From Nocardioides scoriae (GTDB taxonomy: Bacteria > Actinomycetota > Actinomycetes > Propionibacteriales > Nocardioidaceae): a DNA stretch of 64,000 bases. Positions 41,295-49,368 of the stretch are shown one piece after another. Made by a program: the position numbers and the translations under genes. A model generated the notes under the pieces. It was not told the origin of the DNA. It saw only the letters and a list, made by a program, of their open reading frames with translations, and ran no database searches. The DNA lies in contig NZ_LT629757.1 in assembly GCF_900104965.1 (NCBI RefSeq), positions 2,418,001 through 2,482,000 on the forward strand. Reading direction: 5' to 3'. The number at the start of each line of letters is the position of its first letter. Within the stretch, counting starts at the first letter, position 1.

Positions 41295-43948
41295 GCGGGG
41301 CCGCCCGGACCCGGCGCCAGCAGCGCGTCGACCACCCGGGCGGTCGCACCGCCGTCGTCGAGCCGGTCGAAGAAGCCGACCAGCTCGCGACGGCGGGAGT
41401 CCCACGTGCGGCGCAGCCCGGCGGGGTCGGCCAGCGCGCCCAGCACCTCCTCGGTGGTGCGGACCAGGGGCCCGGCGGTGGAGCGCGCGAGGTCGAAGGC
41501 GAGCCCGTCGGTCTCGACGTGGTCGTCGAGGTCGGGCACCCACAGCACCACCGGGCGCCCCGCCGCCGCGAGGTCGAAGCGCAGCGGTGACCAGTCGAGC
41601 ACCCCGACATCGCTGGCCAGCACCACGCCGGCCAGGTCGAGGGCGAGGTCCGGGTGGGTCGCGAGGTCGACCAGGCGGACGCCCGGCCCGGCGGCCGCGT
41701 GGCGGGCGCAGCGCGGCCCGAGCAGCAGCAGCACGTGGTCGGGACCGAGCTCCCGGGCCACCCGGGCCGGGTCGGGGCCGGGGCCGCCGCTGGCCGAGAG
41801 GCACTCGCCCGTGACGTCGTCGCGGCAGGTGGTGGCCCACAGGACCGCGACCTGCTGCTCCTCGACGCCCAGCCGCGCGCGCACCGCCCGCCGGTGGTCG
41901 TCGCGGTCCGGCGCGAGGACGGCGTCGAGCCGCGGCGCTCCCACGGCGACCACCGGGCCGTCGTACGCCCAGGAGTCGCGCAGGGTCTGCTCGAGCTCGG
42001 GGACGGGGACCAGCGCGGTGGTCCAGCGGGCCGAGGTGACGGCCAGCAGCTGGGCGACGTGGCTCGGCACGCGGTCCTGGCGGCGCCACCGCGGCAGGCC
42101 GGCCGCCCGGCTGGGGTGGCCGGCGCCGGTGAAGACGACCTGCTGGCCGGGACGGGGCACGAACCAGTCGTCGAGGTCGTCGCGGCCGTCCGGCAGGGGG
42201 CCGACGACGTCGGCGCGGTCGGTGACCACCCAGGCGGCCGTGGCGAGCGCGGCGTGCCAGGCGGCGCTGCGGTGCACCACGGGCTCCGCGCCGGCCGGGA
42301 CCGCGGCCGTGGGGTCGGCCACCACCCACCGCACCCGCGCGTCCGGCAGCCGGCGGGCCAGCTCGAGCCCCACGGCGACCACGTCGCCGGTGCCCTCGCC
42401 CCGGCCACGCCCCTCGGCGTCGCCGGCGTCGAGGAGCACCAGGGTGGGGTCGAGGTCGTGGGCTCCTGCCCGGACCTGCTCGCGCAGCCGGCGCTGGACG
42501 TGCGGGTCGGCCTCCTCGCCGAGCGCGCGGTGCCAGGGGTCCGGCTCGGGCGGCCGGACGGTCTCGCGGCGCACGGCCTCGCGCGCCACCGTGCCGCGGG
42601 CGGTGCCGGTGCGGCGCACGCCGCGGTCCTCGAGGGTGACCTCGACGTGCCACCGGGCCTCGCCGAGCCGCTCGGTCGGGACCCGCACGACCAGGTCGGG
42701 TGCTCCGCGGACCACCTCGAGGTCCCCCAGCTCCTCTCCCCCGGTGCCGACGAGCCGCACCCGGGCGACCGGGGCCTCGGCCTCCACCCGGCGCAGGGCA
42801 GCGCGCACCCGCACCTCGAGCACCCCGCCGGCCTCGACCTGCTCGCGGACCTCGGCGTCGACGCCGGTCTCGGCCTCGGTCAGGTCGGGCCCTCCCGTGA
42901 CGGCCAGCACCCGTCCGTCCTCCACCCGGGTCGGGGGCTCGCCCGCGTCGGCGCGCAGCCGGGCCACGAGGGCGACCAGGTCGTCGCGGCGGTCCTCGGC
43001 CGCGAGCCCCGCAGCCGCCCGCACCGCGGCGGGCACGGTCGCGAGCTCGTCGCCGGCCACCTCGAGCAGCTCGGCGGCGTGGTGGTGGAGCAGCGCCCAG
43101 CCGCGGTCGGGCAGCAGCTCGGCAGCGGCCAGCACGGGCGGCAGGTCGCGCTCCAGCGCCCCCGCCGCGCGCAGGCGGCGGTCGCGGAGCTGGTCGGGCC
43201 GCTCCAGCAGGGCCAGGCCCGCGCGGTCGCGCGCGACCCGGGCCGACAGCTCCGCCCAGGGGTCGGGCGACGTGCTGGTCCACGCGTCGGCGTCGGCACC
43301 GCGTCCGGCGAGGTCGCGGACGACGCTCGCCGCGACCACGGCGTGGCCCAGGCTGAGCACGGCGGTGGCCGCGGTCTGACCGTCCGGCTCGCCGTCGTCG
43401 AGGCAGCGCGCCCAGGCGTCGCGGTCGACCAGGACGCGGGCCAGCAGCGGTGTGCGTGCCCAGGCGGGCGGGGCCTCGCCGCCGGGCACCGGACCGCGTC
43501 GCTCGAGGCCCCCGAGGACCGCCCACGGCCCCTCGCCGCGGGCCTGAGCCAGGGCGGCCACCGCGCCGGGCAGCAGTTCGGTGCCGGGCGCGAGGAACAG
43601 CAGCCAGGGCGCGGTGGCCGCGACCGCGCCCATCGTGCGGGCCCGTGCCCGGTCCGACCCGGGCACCTCGACGATCCGGACCCGCTCGTCGCGCTCCGCC
43701 ACGGCCTCCGCCAGCGCGAGCAGCCGCGCGTCGGCCACCACGGCGACCACCTCGAGGCGGGGGCCGGACTGCGCGCAGGCCGACGTGAGCACGTCGCGGG
43801 CCGGGGCGACCGGGCCGTCGAGCACGACGACGAGGCTGACCTCGGGGTGGTGGGCCTGCAGCCGGCGGCGCAGGCGGGCCGCCCGGCGACGGGCCTTGCC
43901 GCGCCAGCGGTGCAGGCCGACGGCGTCAGGCGTCCACTCAGGGGTCAT
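41291..43948 (-). CDS. Degenerate GT2 / CDP-glycerol glycerophosphotransferase-like protein
   Basis: An 885-residue protein laid out like the GT2-TagF fusion but eroded. The N-terminal part (SLVVVLDGPVAPARDVL; LLFLAPGTELLPG) looks like a GT2 domain without a clear DXD. In the C-terminal GT-B-like half the TWHG motif has become FTGAGHPSRAAG, the APTWRD position reads LWATTCRDD, and TDYSSxxFDFA reads LDWSPLRFDLAAAGRPVVLW. It is probably not a conventional glycerophosphotransferase and may be a scaffold or transfer another group. ATG 43948 is preferred to GTG 43966 (CAGGAT 6 nt upstream). Its stop shares a CTAG with the convergent EEP gene. Confidence 0.7.
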   Translation of the reverse strand: MTPEWTPDAVGLHRWRGKARRRAARLRRRLQAHHPEVSLVVVLDGPVAPARDVLTSACAQSGPRLEVVAVVADARLLALAEAVAERDERVRIVEVPGSDRARARTMGAVAATAPWLLFLAPGTELLPGAVAALAQARGEGPWAVLGGLERRGPVPGGEAPPAWARTPLLARVLVDRDAWARCLDDGEPDGQTAATAVLSLGHAVVAASVVRDLAGRGADADAWTSTSPDPWAELSARVARDRAGLALLERPDQLRDRRLRAAGALERDLPPVLAAAELLPDRGWALLHHHAAELLEVAGDELATVPAAVRAAAGLAAEDRRDDLVALVARLRADAGEPPTRVEDGRVLAVTGGPDLTEAETGVDAEVREQVEAGGVLEVRVRAALRRVEAEAPVARVRLVGTGGEELGDLEVVRGAPDLVVRVPTERLGEARWHVEVTLEDRGVRRTGTARGTVAREAVRRETVRPPEPDPWHRALGEEADPHVQRRLREQVRAGAHDLDPTLVLLDAGDAEGRGRGEGTGDVVAVGLELARRLPDARVRWVVADPTAAVPAGAEPVVHRSAAWHAALATAAWVVTDRADVVGPLPDGRDDLDDWFVPRPGQQVVFTGAGHPSRAAGLPRWRRQDRVPSHVAQLLAVTSARWTTALVPVPELEQTLRDSWAYDGPVVAVGAPRLDAVLAPDRDDHRRAVRARLGVEEQQVAVLWATTCRDDVTGECLSASGGPGPDPARVARELGPDHVLLLLGPRCARHAAAGPGVRLVDLATHPDLALDLAGVVLASDVGVLDWSPLRFDLAAAGRPVVLWVPDLDDHVETDGLAFDLARSTAGPLVRTTEEVLGALADPAGLRRTWDSRRRELVGFFDRLDDGGATARVVDALLAPGPGGPA

Positions 43949-44068
43949 GGGCGCATCCTGCCCCACCGACGCAGCGCGCCCCGGGGCCGTCGGCCCCCAC
44001 GTGGTGGCGGGGCCGCGGCGCCGGGGCGCGCACGAGCGGTCGAGCAGGGGTGGAGCGGGGCGGGACCG

Positions 44069-45025
44069 TCAGCCGGCGTTCTTGGCCAGGTCGGCGATGG
44101 TCTCGAGGTCGAACTTCTCGGCCGTCTCCTTGGTGACCACGACGGCGTCGCTGTCCTGGGCCTCGGAGTAGTCGAGCGCCTCGAGGTTCTTCGGCAGCGC
44201 CTTGCCCAGGGCGGCGTACACGTCCTCGGGGCTGGTGGCGGTGGCGCTCTTGTCGATGTAGGTCAGGATCGTGCCGGTGTACTCCGGGAACAGGTCGAGC
44301 GAGCCCTGCTCGAGCGCCGGGTAGTACTTCTCCCGGCTGCCGATGTTGAGCTTGGTCTGCACGTCGGCGCCCTGGGCCTCGAGGGCCTGGGCGTAGATCT
44401 CGGCCAGGATGATGTTCTCGGTGAAGTTGGCCGAGCCCACGGTCAGGGAGACGCCCTCGGCCGAGTCGCCGGACGCGTCGAGGTCCTCGTCGGCGAGCCA
44501 CGTCTTGGCGACGTCCTCGGGCTTCTCCTTGTCGTTGGCCACCTTGCCGATGAGCTCGCCGAGGGTCTCGGTGTCGAGGTCGTCGGAGATCTGGTTGAGG
44601 ATCTCCTTGACGCCGTCGGTCGCCTTCTCGGAGTTGATGATCGGCACGATGTTCTGCGCCGCGAAGTTGCTCTTGGGGTCCTCGAGGATGACGAAGTCGT
44701 TGGCCTCGATGGCCGGGTCGGTGGTGAACAGGTCGGCGGCGTCGACCTGGCCGCGGAGCAGCGCGTTGACGGTCACGGGACCACCGACGTCGGTGACGGT
44801 GTACTTGCCGAACGTCACGCCGTAGTTCTCCTCCAGACCGGGGATGCCGTCGGCGCGGGTCTTGAACTCCGGCGGGCCGCCGAAGATCATCTGCTCGGCG
44901 ATGGTGCCGCCGCCCGAGGCGGACCCGGAGCCCGAGCTCGAGTCCGAGCCGGAGTCGGAGCCGCACCCGGCGAGGGTGAGCGCGAGGGTCGCAGCGGACG
45001 CTGCGGCGATGAGCGTGGTCTTCAT
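44069..45025 (-). CDS. OpuC-type quaternary-amine substrate-binding lipoprotein, circularly permuted
   Basis: A 318-residue lipoprotein (lipobox LTLAGC, Cys21, then a Ser/Gly linker). Residues about 42-182 hold what is normally the second half of OpuC/OsmoF proteins (IFGGPPEFKTRADGIPGL; GGPVTVNALLRGQVDAADLF; AAQNIVPIIN; DVAKTWLAD). Residues about 192-318 hold the normal first half (LTVGSANFTENIILAEIYA; LNIGSREKYYPALEQGSLDLFPEYTG; DAVVVTKETAEKFDL). The order is therefore swapped relative to the family and to the homologue at 49434. It is the last gene of the ATPase-permease-permease operon and should deliver a betaine-like solute. Confidence 0.88.
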   Translation of the reverse strand: MKTTLIAAASAATLALTLAGCGSDSGSDSSSGSGSASGGGTIAEQMIFGGPPEFKTRADGIPGLEENYGVTFGKYTVTDVGGPVTVNALLRGQVDAADLFTTDPAIEANDFVILEDPKSNFAAQNIVPIINSEKATDGVKEILNQISDDLDTETLGELIGKVANDKEKPEDVAKTWLADEDLDASGDSAEGVSLTVGSANFTENIILAEIYAQALEAQGADVQTKLNIGSREKYYPALEQGSLDLFPEYTGTILTYIDKSATATSPEDVYAALGKALPKNLEALDYSEAQDSDAVVVTKETAEKFDLETIADLAKNAG

Positions 45026-45107
45026 GGTCTCTCCTGGGAAGGCGGGTCGTGGGTGGTGCGGTCGAGCGGGTGGTGCTGGGGACCGGGTGGCCGGTCGGCC
45101 GTCCTGG

Positions 45108-45878
45108 TCACGTGCCCTGGGCGGCCAGCTCCTCGGTGAGGACCGCGGAGCGGGAGTCGGCTCCCTTCTGGGTGCTGGAGCGCGAGGTGCGGCCGGTGAG
45201 GCCGCGCGAGACGGTGTAGCGCTGGACGAGCGCGAGCAGCAGGTCGGTGGCCAGCGCCAGCGCGGCCACCAGCAGGCCGCCGCTGATCATCTGCGGGTAG
45301 TCCTGCTGGGCCAGGCCGTCGTAGATGAAGCGGCCGAGCCCGCCGAGGGTGACGTACGCCGCGATGGTCGCGGTCGCGATCACCTGCAGCGCCGCGGAGC
45401 GGAAGCCCGAGAAGATGAGCGGGAGCGCGTTGGGCAGCTCGACCTTGGCCAGCACCTGCGGCCCGGTCATGCCCATGCCGAAGGCGGCGTCGCGCACGGC
45501 CGGGGAGACGTTCTGCACGCCGGCGAAGGCGTTGGACAGGATCGGCGGGACCGCCAGCAGCACCAGCACGATCTCGGTCGGGATCAGGTAGCCCGCGTTC
45601 GTGCGGCCGTAGAAGTTGGGCGCGATCACCACCACGAGCAGCACGAGCACGCCGACCGTGGGCAGCGCCCGGACGGCGTTGACCACGCTCACCAGCCAGG
45701 TCGCCCGCCCGGTGTGGCCGATCCACAGGCCGAGCGGCAGGCCGATCACCAGCGCCACCGCGAGGGCCAGCGCGCTGAACCCGACGTGGGCCACGAGCTG
45801 GTCCCAGATGCCGGTGTCGAAGTTGGTGCTGCGCCAGTGGGCCGGGTCGGTGAGCCAGCCGAGGACGTCGCCGATCAT
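45108..45878 (-). CDS. OpuC-type ABC transporter permease
   Basis: A 256-residue MetI-like permease with about five to six membrane segments (FSALALAVALVIGLPLGLWIG; VNAVRALPTVGVLVLLVVVI) and the ATPase-coupling EAA loop around MGMTGPQVLAKVELPNALPLIFSG. It forms the channel with the permease upstream for glycine-betaine/choline-type substrates. ATG 45878 overlaps the previous permease stop by 4 nt. The lipoprotein gene follows after 82 nt. Confidence 0.9.
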   Translation of the reverse strand: MIGDVLGWLTDPAHWRSTNFDTGIWDQLVAHVGFSALALAVALVIGLPLGLWIGHTGRATWLVSVVNAVRALPTVGVLVLLVVVIAPNFYGRTNAGYLIPTEIVLVLLAVPPILSNAFAGVQNVSPAVRDAAFGMGMTGPQVLAKVELPNALPLIFSGFRSAALQVIATATIAAYVTLGGLGRFIYDGLAQQDYPQMISGGLLVAALALATDLLLALVQRYTVSRGLTGRTSRSSTQKGADSRSAVLTEELAAQGT

Positions 45879-46618
45879 CGCGTGACCGCCCGTCGCCAGG
45901 GGGTCAGCGCCCGGTCGAGCGCCACCACGAGCGCGTCGAGGACCAGCGCGAGCAGCACGCACAGCACGATGCCGAGCACGATCGGCGGGTAGTAGGGCTC
46001 GCTGACCGAGAGCTTGAAGCCCTCGTCGAAGAGCAGCCCGAGGTTGGTCATGCCGATGGTGCCGGCGACCGCGACGATGCTGACGTTGGCCACGATCGCG
46101 ACCCGCAGCCCGGCGGTGATGACCGGGACCGCGATGGGCAGCTCGACGGTGAAGAAGCGACCCACCGGGCGGTAGCCCAGTGCCGTGGCCGCCTGCACGG
46201 TCTCGGTCGGCACCGCGGCCAGCCCGTCGGCGACCACGCGCACCAGCAGGGCGGTCGAGTAGAGGCTCAGCGCGATCGGGACCTGGAGCGGGGTGAGCGG
46301 GTCGAGGCCCAGCAGCGGCGGGATCAGCACGAACAGCGCGATGGAGGGGATCGTGTAGAGGATGCCGGTGATCGACATCATCGGCGGGTAGACGAAGGAG
46401 TAGCGGCGCGCCACCCAGCCCAGCGGCAGCGCGAGCAGCAGGCCGACCACGACCGGCACGACCGAGAGCCAGGTGTGGGCCCACAGCCAGTCGAGCGTGC
46501 GAGCGCGGTTGTCGAGGAAGTAGCTGAAGAAGGCCCAGGGCGAGGAGCTGGCCGCCTGACCCGTGAGCTGGCCCGTGAGCTGGCCCGTGAGCTGGCCCGT
46601 CAGCTGGAGGACGCTCAT
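45875..46618 (-). CDS. OpuC-type ABC transporter permease with N-terminal LTGQ repeats
   Basis: A 247-residue permease of the same family, with the EAA loop at TALGYRPVGRFFTVELPIAVPVITAG. Residues 6-21 are four perfect LTGQ repeats encoded by 12-bp tandem units, absent from family members I know. This tail precedes the first membrane segment and is presumably cytosolic. The start codon overlaps the ATPase stop (ATGA). A start downstream of the repeat cannot be excluded, but no better signal is visible. Confidence 0.87.
   Translation of the reverse strand: MSVLQLTGQLTGQLTGQLTGQAASSSPWAFFSYFLDNRARTLDWLWAHTWLSVVPVVVGLLLALPLGWVARRYSFVYPPMMSITGILYTIPSIALFVLIPPLLGLDPLTPLQVPIALSLYSTALLVRVVADGLAAVPTETVQAATALGYRPVGRFFTVELPIAVPVITAGLRVAIVANVSIVAVAGTIGMTNLGLLFDEGFKLSVSEPYYPPIVLGIVLCVLLALVLDALVVALDRALTPWRRAVTR
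46556..46603 (-). repeat. Four tandem 12-bp units inside the permease gene
   Basis: Four adjacent 12-nt units (consensus CTGACGGGCCAG / CTCACGGGCCAG on the coding strand) encode LTGQ four times. In-frame gain or loss of units by slippage would change only the length of the N-terminal tail. Confidence 0.85.
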
Positions 46619-47721
46619 GCGCGGGTCCGGTCGGGGCCCTCGATGAGGTCGAGCGCCTCGCGGGCCGTCAGGGTGCCCAGCAGCCGCCCCTCGCCGTCGA
46701 CGACCACGCCGCGCTGGGCGGGCGAGGACAGGCAGGCGTCGAGCGCGGCGCGCAGCGTGCCGCCCTGGGTGGCCAGGGTGCCGCCGCGGAGCAGGTCGGC
46801 CTCGGTGACGACGGCGTCGCCGTCGCGGGGCCGGCCGTCGCGGCGCACGTCGAGCCACCCCTGGGGACGCCGCTGGTCGTCGACCACGAGCACCAGGTCG
46901 CCGTCGGCCTCGGTGGGGGCGGGCCGACCGAGGGTGACGGTGGGCTCCTCGTGCGTGGGCAGCTCGCCGGAGGCGGCGAACCCGAGCGCGCGGTAGCCGC
47001 GGTCGCGGCCCACGAAGCCGGCCACGAACGCGTCCACGGGTCGCGAGAGCAGCTCGGCCGGGGAGGCGAGCTGGGCGAGCGTGCCGCCGACCCGCAGCAC
47101 GGCCACCTGGTCGCCGAGCTTGATCGCCTCGTCGATGTCGTGGGTGACGAACACGATCGTCTTGCCGAACTCCTCCTGGAGCCGCAGGAACTCGTCCTGG
47201 AGCTGGTCGCGCACGACCGGGTCGACCGCCGAGAACGGCTCGTCCATCAGCATCACCGGCGGGTCGGCGGCCAGGGCGCGGGCGACGCCGACGCGCTGCT
47301 GCTGCCCGCCCGAGAGCTGCGCCGGGTAGCGCTTGGCGAAGGCCGGGTCGAGCCCCACCCGCTCCAGCAGCTCCATCGCGCGCGAGCGGGCCTGCTTCTT
47401 GTCGGTGCCGAGCAGGAACGGCACGGTCGCGACGTTGTCGACGATGGTGCGGTGCGGGAACAGGCCGGCGTGCTGGATGACGTAGCCGATCTGGCGGCGC
47501 AGCTCGTGCGCCGGCATGCTCGCGGTGTCGGTGTCGTCGAGCCAGATCGTGCCCGAGGTCGGCTCGATCATCCGGTTGATCATCCGCAGCGAGGTGGTCT
47601 TGCCGCAGCCCGACGGACCCACCAGGACGGTGATCCGTCCGGTCGGTGCCTCGAGCTCCAGCTCGTCGACGGCGACGGTGCCGTCCGGGTAGCGCTTGGT
47701 CGCCTTGTCGAAGCGGATCAT
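46615..47721 (-). CDS. OpuC-type ABC transporter ATP-binding protein with CBS region
   Basis: A 368-residue ATPase: Walker A VGPSGCGKTTSLRMIN (about 34-49), Q-loop GYVIQHAGLFPHRTI, signature LSGGQQQRVGVARAL, Walker B PVMLMDEPFSAVDP, then a C-terminal extension (about 240-368). The extension ends in a CBS-like pair (LRAALDACLSSPAQRGVVVDGEGRLLGTLT), the usual osmotic or c-di-AMP-responsive module of OpuCA proteins. DisA-made c-di-AMP is therefore a possible regulator, though that is inference. It is the first gene of the four-gene transporter operon. Confidence 0.92.
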   Translation of the reverse strand: MIRFDKATKRYPDGTVAVDELELEAPTGRITVLVGPSGCGKTTSLRMINRMIEPTSGTIWLDDTDTASMPAHELRRQIGYVIQHAGLFPHRTIVDNVATVPFLLGTDKKQARSRAMELLERVGLDPAFAKRYPAQLSGGQQQRVGVARALAADPPVMLMDEPFSAVDPVVRDQLQDEFLRLQEEFGKTIVFVTHDIDEAIKLGDQVAVLRVGGTLAQLASPAELLSRPVDAFVAGFVGRDRGYRALGFAASGELPTHEEPTVTLGRPAPTEADGDLVLVVDDQRRPQGWLDVRRDGRPRDGDAVVTEADLLRGGTLATQGGTLRAALDACLSSPAQRGVVVDGEGRLLGTLTAREALDLIEGPDRTRA

Positions 47722-47776
47722 GCGTCTGTCCCCGTTCGGGGGTCAGGCCCGGCGGGTCGCCAGGCGTTCTCGAGAG

Positions 47777-47796
47777 CATTCCACAGCCGTGGAGTG
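47777..47796. promoter_or_regulatory. Inverted repeat between the transporter operon and the lyase gene
   Basis: CATTCCAC-AGCC-GTGGAGTG has 8-nt arms with one mismatch and lies in the 140-nt divergent gap. A TAGTCT hexamer on the minus strand is just beyond it, so the repeat could be an operator for the transporter promoter. The regulator is not known. Confidence 0.4.
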
Positions 47797-47861
47797 CAGT
47801 TTCGGTTCCCGAGACTAGGACACGCCGCCCAGCGCACCGTTCGTCGTCCGCAGGGAGGACG

Positions 47862-49337
47862 ATGGAGCCTCGGGTCATCGAGGCGGGAGAGGGGTCGGTC
47901 GTGCCGGTCGTCGACGGGCAGCACCTGGGGCTGGCGGACATCGTCGCGGCATCGCGGCGCACCCATCCGGTGACGCTGGCGCCCGATGCCCGGGCACGCG
48001 TCGCCCGCTCCCAGGCGTACGCCGCGCAGGCGGCCTCCGAGCGTCCCGTCTACGGCCGCTCCACCGGCGTGGGCGCCAACCGCGACGTGGTCGTGCCCGA
48101 CCCGGACGCCCAGTCGCTGCGGCTGCTGCGCTCCCACGCCACCAGCTCCGGCGAGCGCCGCTCCACGCCGCGGGTGCGGGCGATGCTCACCATCCGGCTC
48201 AACCAGCTCGCCGCCGACGGCAACGGCATCCGCCCCGAGGTCCTCGACGCCCTGGCCGCGATGATCGCCGCCGACGCCCTGCCCCCGGTGCGCGAGGGCG
48301 GCAGCGTCGGCACCGCCGACCTCGCGGCCCTGGCCACCACCGCGCTCGTCCTGGCCGGCGAGGTCCGCAGCGTGCCGCCCGCCCCGCAGACCGCCACCTT
48401 CGGGCCCGGCGACGCGCTCACCTTCATGTCGAGCAACGCCGCCGTGCTCGCCGACGCCGCCCTCGCCGTGGCCGACCTCGACCGGCTCGCCCGCGCCTCC
48501 CTGGTGGTGGCCGCGATGGACCTCGCCGCCGTCCGCGGCAACCTCGAGGCCTTCAGCCCCGCCGTCGAGGTCGCCACGCCGTTCCCCGGCGCCCAGTGGG
48601 TGTGCCGGGCGGTCCGCGAGATGTCGGACCCGACGGCCGAGCCCGCCCGCATCCAGGACCCCTTCGGGCTGCGGACCCTGCCGCAGGTGCACGGCGCGCT
48701 GATGGACCGGCTGGCGTTCGCCGAGACCGTGGTGACCACGATGGCCAACGCGCCCTCGGAGAACCCGATCGTCTCGGCCGAGCTGGGCGTGGCCCACCAC
48801 GGCGGGTTCCACGCGGCGTACCTCGTGCAGTCCCTGGACGCCCTCGTCCTCGCCCTGGCCCAGGCCGCCCAGCTCAGCCTGGCCCGGCTGACGATGCTGG
48901 CGGAGCCGGCGTACACCGGGCTGCACCCGTTCCTCGGCGACGGCACCCCGGCCGCCTCGGGCGTGATGATCGTGGAGTACTCCGCCGCCTCCGCCCTCGC
49001 CGAGCTCCGCGCCCTGGCCACGCCCGCCGGCACCCAGGTGGTCACGCTCTCGCGCGGCGTCGAGGAGGACGCCTCCTTCGCCACCCTGGCCGCCCGCCAG
49101 GCCCTCGACGCCGTCGCCCGCTTCCGCGCCGTCATCGCCGCCGAGCTGGTCGCCTCGCTGCGCTGCCTGCGGATGCAGGACTCCCACCCCCCGGCCCTGG
49201 CCCGTGCCCTGAACTGGCTCGACGAGCAGGACGGCGGCGTCCCCGACACCCACGACCGCGACCTCACCTCCGACCTGCTCCTCGCCGAGGAGCTGGTCGG
49301 CGGCCTCCCCGACCTGGTGCCCGCCGTACGACGCTGA
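47862..49337 (+). CDS. Histidine/phenylalanine ammonia-lyase-family protein lacking the MIO triad
   Basis: A 491-residue protein with the fold signatures of HutH/PAL: YGRSTGVG (64-71), QDPFGLRTLPQVHG, NAPSENPIVS and LSRGVEEDASFATLA. The Ala-Ser-Gly that cyclises into the MIO cofactor (canonical GSVGASGDLAPL) is missing: residues 147-156 read GSVGTADLAA, one residue shorter. Normal ammonia elimination is therefore unlikely. Ergothionase, a MIO-less relative, instead eliminates trimethylamine from ergothioneine, and the divergent neighbour is a quaternary-amine importer. ATG 47862 follows GGGAGGA closely; GTG 47901, 7 nt after a GAGAGGGG stretch, is a serious alternative. Confidence 0.82.
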   Translation: MEPRVIEAGEGSVVPVVDGQHLGLADIVAASRRTHPVTLAPDARARVARSQAYAAQAASERPVYGRSTGVGANRDVVVPDPDAQSLRLLRSHATSSGERRSTPRVRAMLTIRLNQLAADGNGIRPEVLDALAAMIAADALPPVREGGSVGTADLAALATTALVLAGEVRSVPPAPQTATFGPGDALTFMSSNAAVLADAALAVADLDRLARASLVVAAMDLAAVRGNLEAFSPAVEVATPFPGAQWVCRAVREMSDPTAEPARIQDPFGLRTLPQVHGALMDRLAFAETVVTTMANAPSENPIVSAELGVAHHGGFHAAYLVQSLDALVLALAQAAQLSLARLTMLAEPAYTGLHPFLGDGTPAASGVMIVEYSAASALAELRALATPAGTQVVTLSRGVEEDASFATLAARQALDAVARFRAVIAAELVASLRCLRMQDSHPPALARALNWLDEQDGGVPDTHDRDLTSDLLLAEELVGGLPDLVPAVRR

Positions 49338-49368
49338 GCGCCCGGCCGCTCCGCCCCCCTCGGTCCCT

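Noticed and set aside
36399-43526. A continuous 2,375-codon open frame on the minus strand.
   Set aside because: Only the last 868 codons are a real gene. The rest runs antisense to the acyltransferase and EEP genes and out of frame with the degenerate TagF-like gene, with Arg/Pro/Ala-rich shadow composition.
44069-45025. The swapped binding protein as an assembly artefact or fusion of two genes.
   Set aside because: Signal peptide, lipobox, both halves and stop are in one uninterrupted frame inside an intact operon, each half being present once.
47862-49337. Annotation as ordinary histidine ammonia-lyase (hutH).
   Set aside because: The MIO-forming Ala-Ser-Gly is absent and no other hut genes are adjacent.
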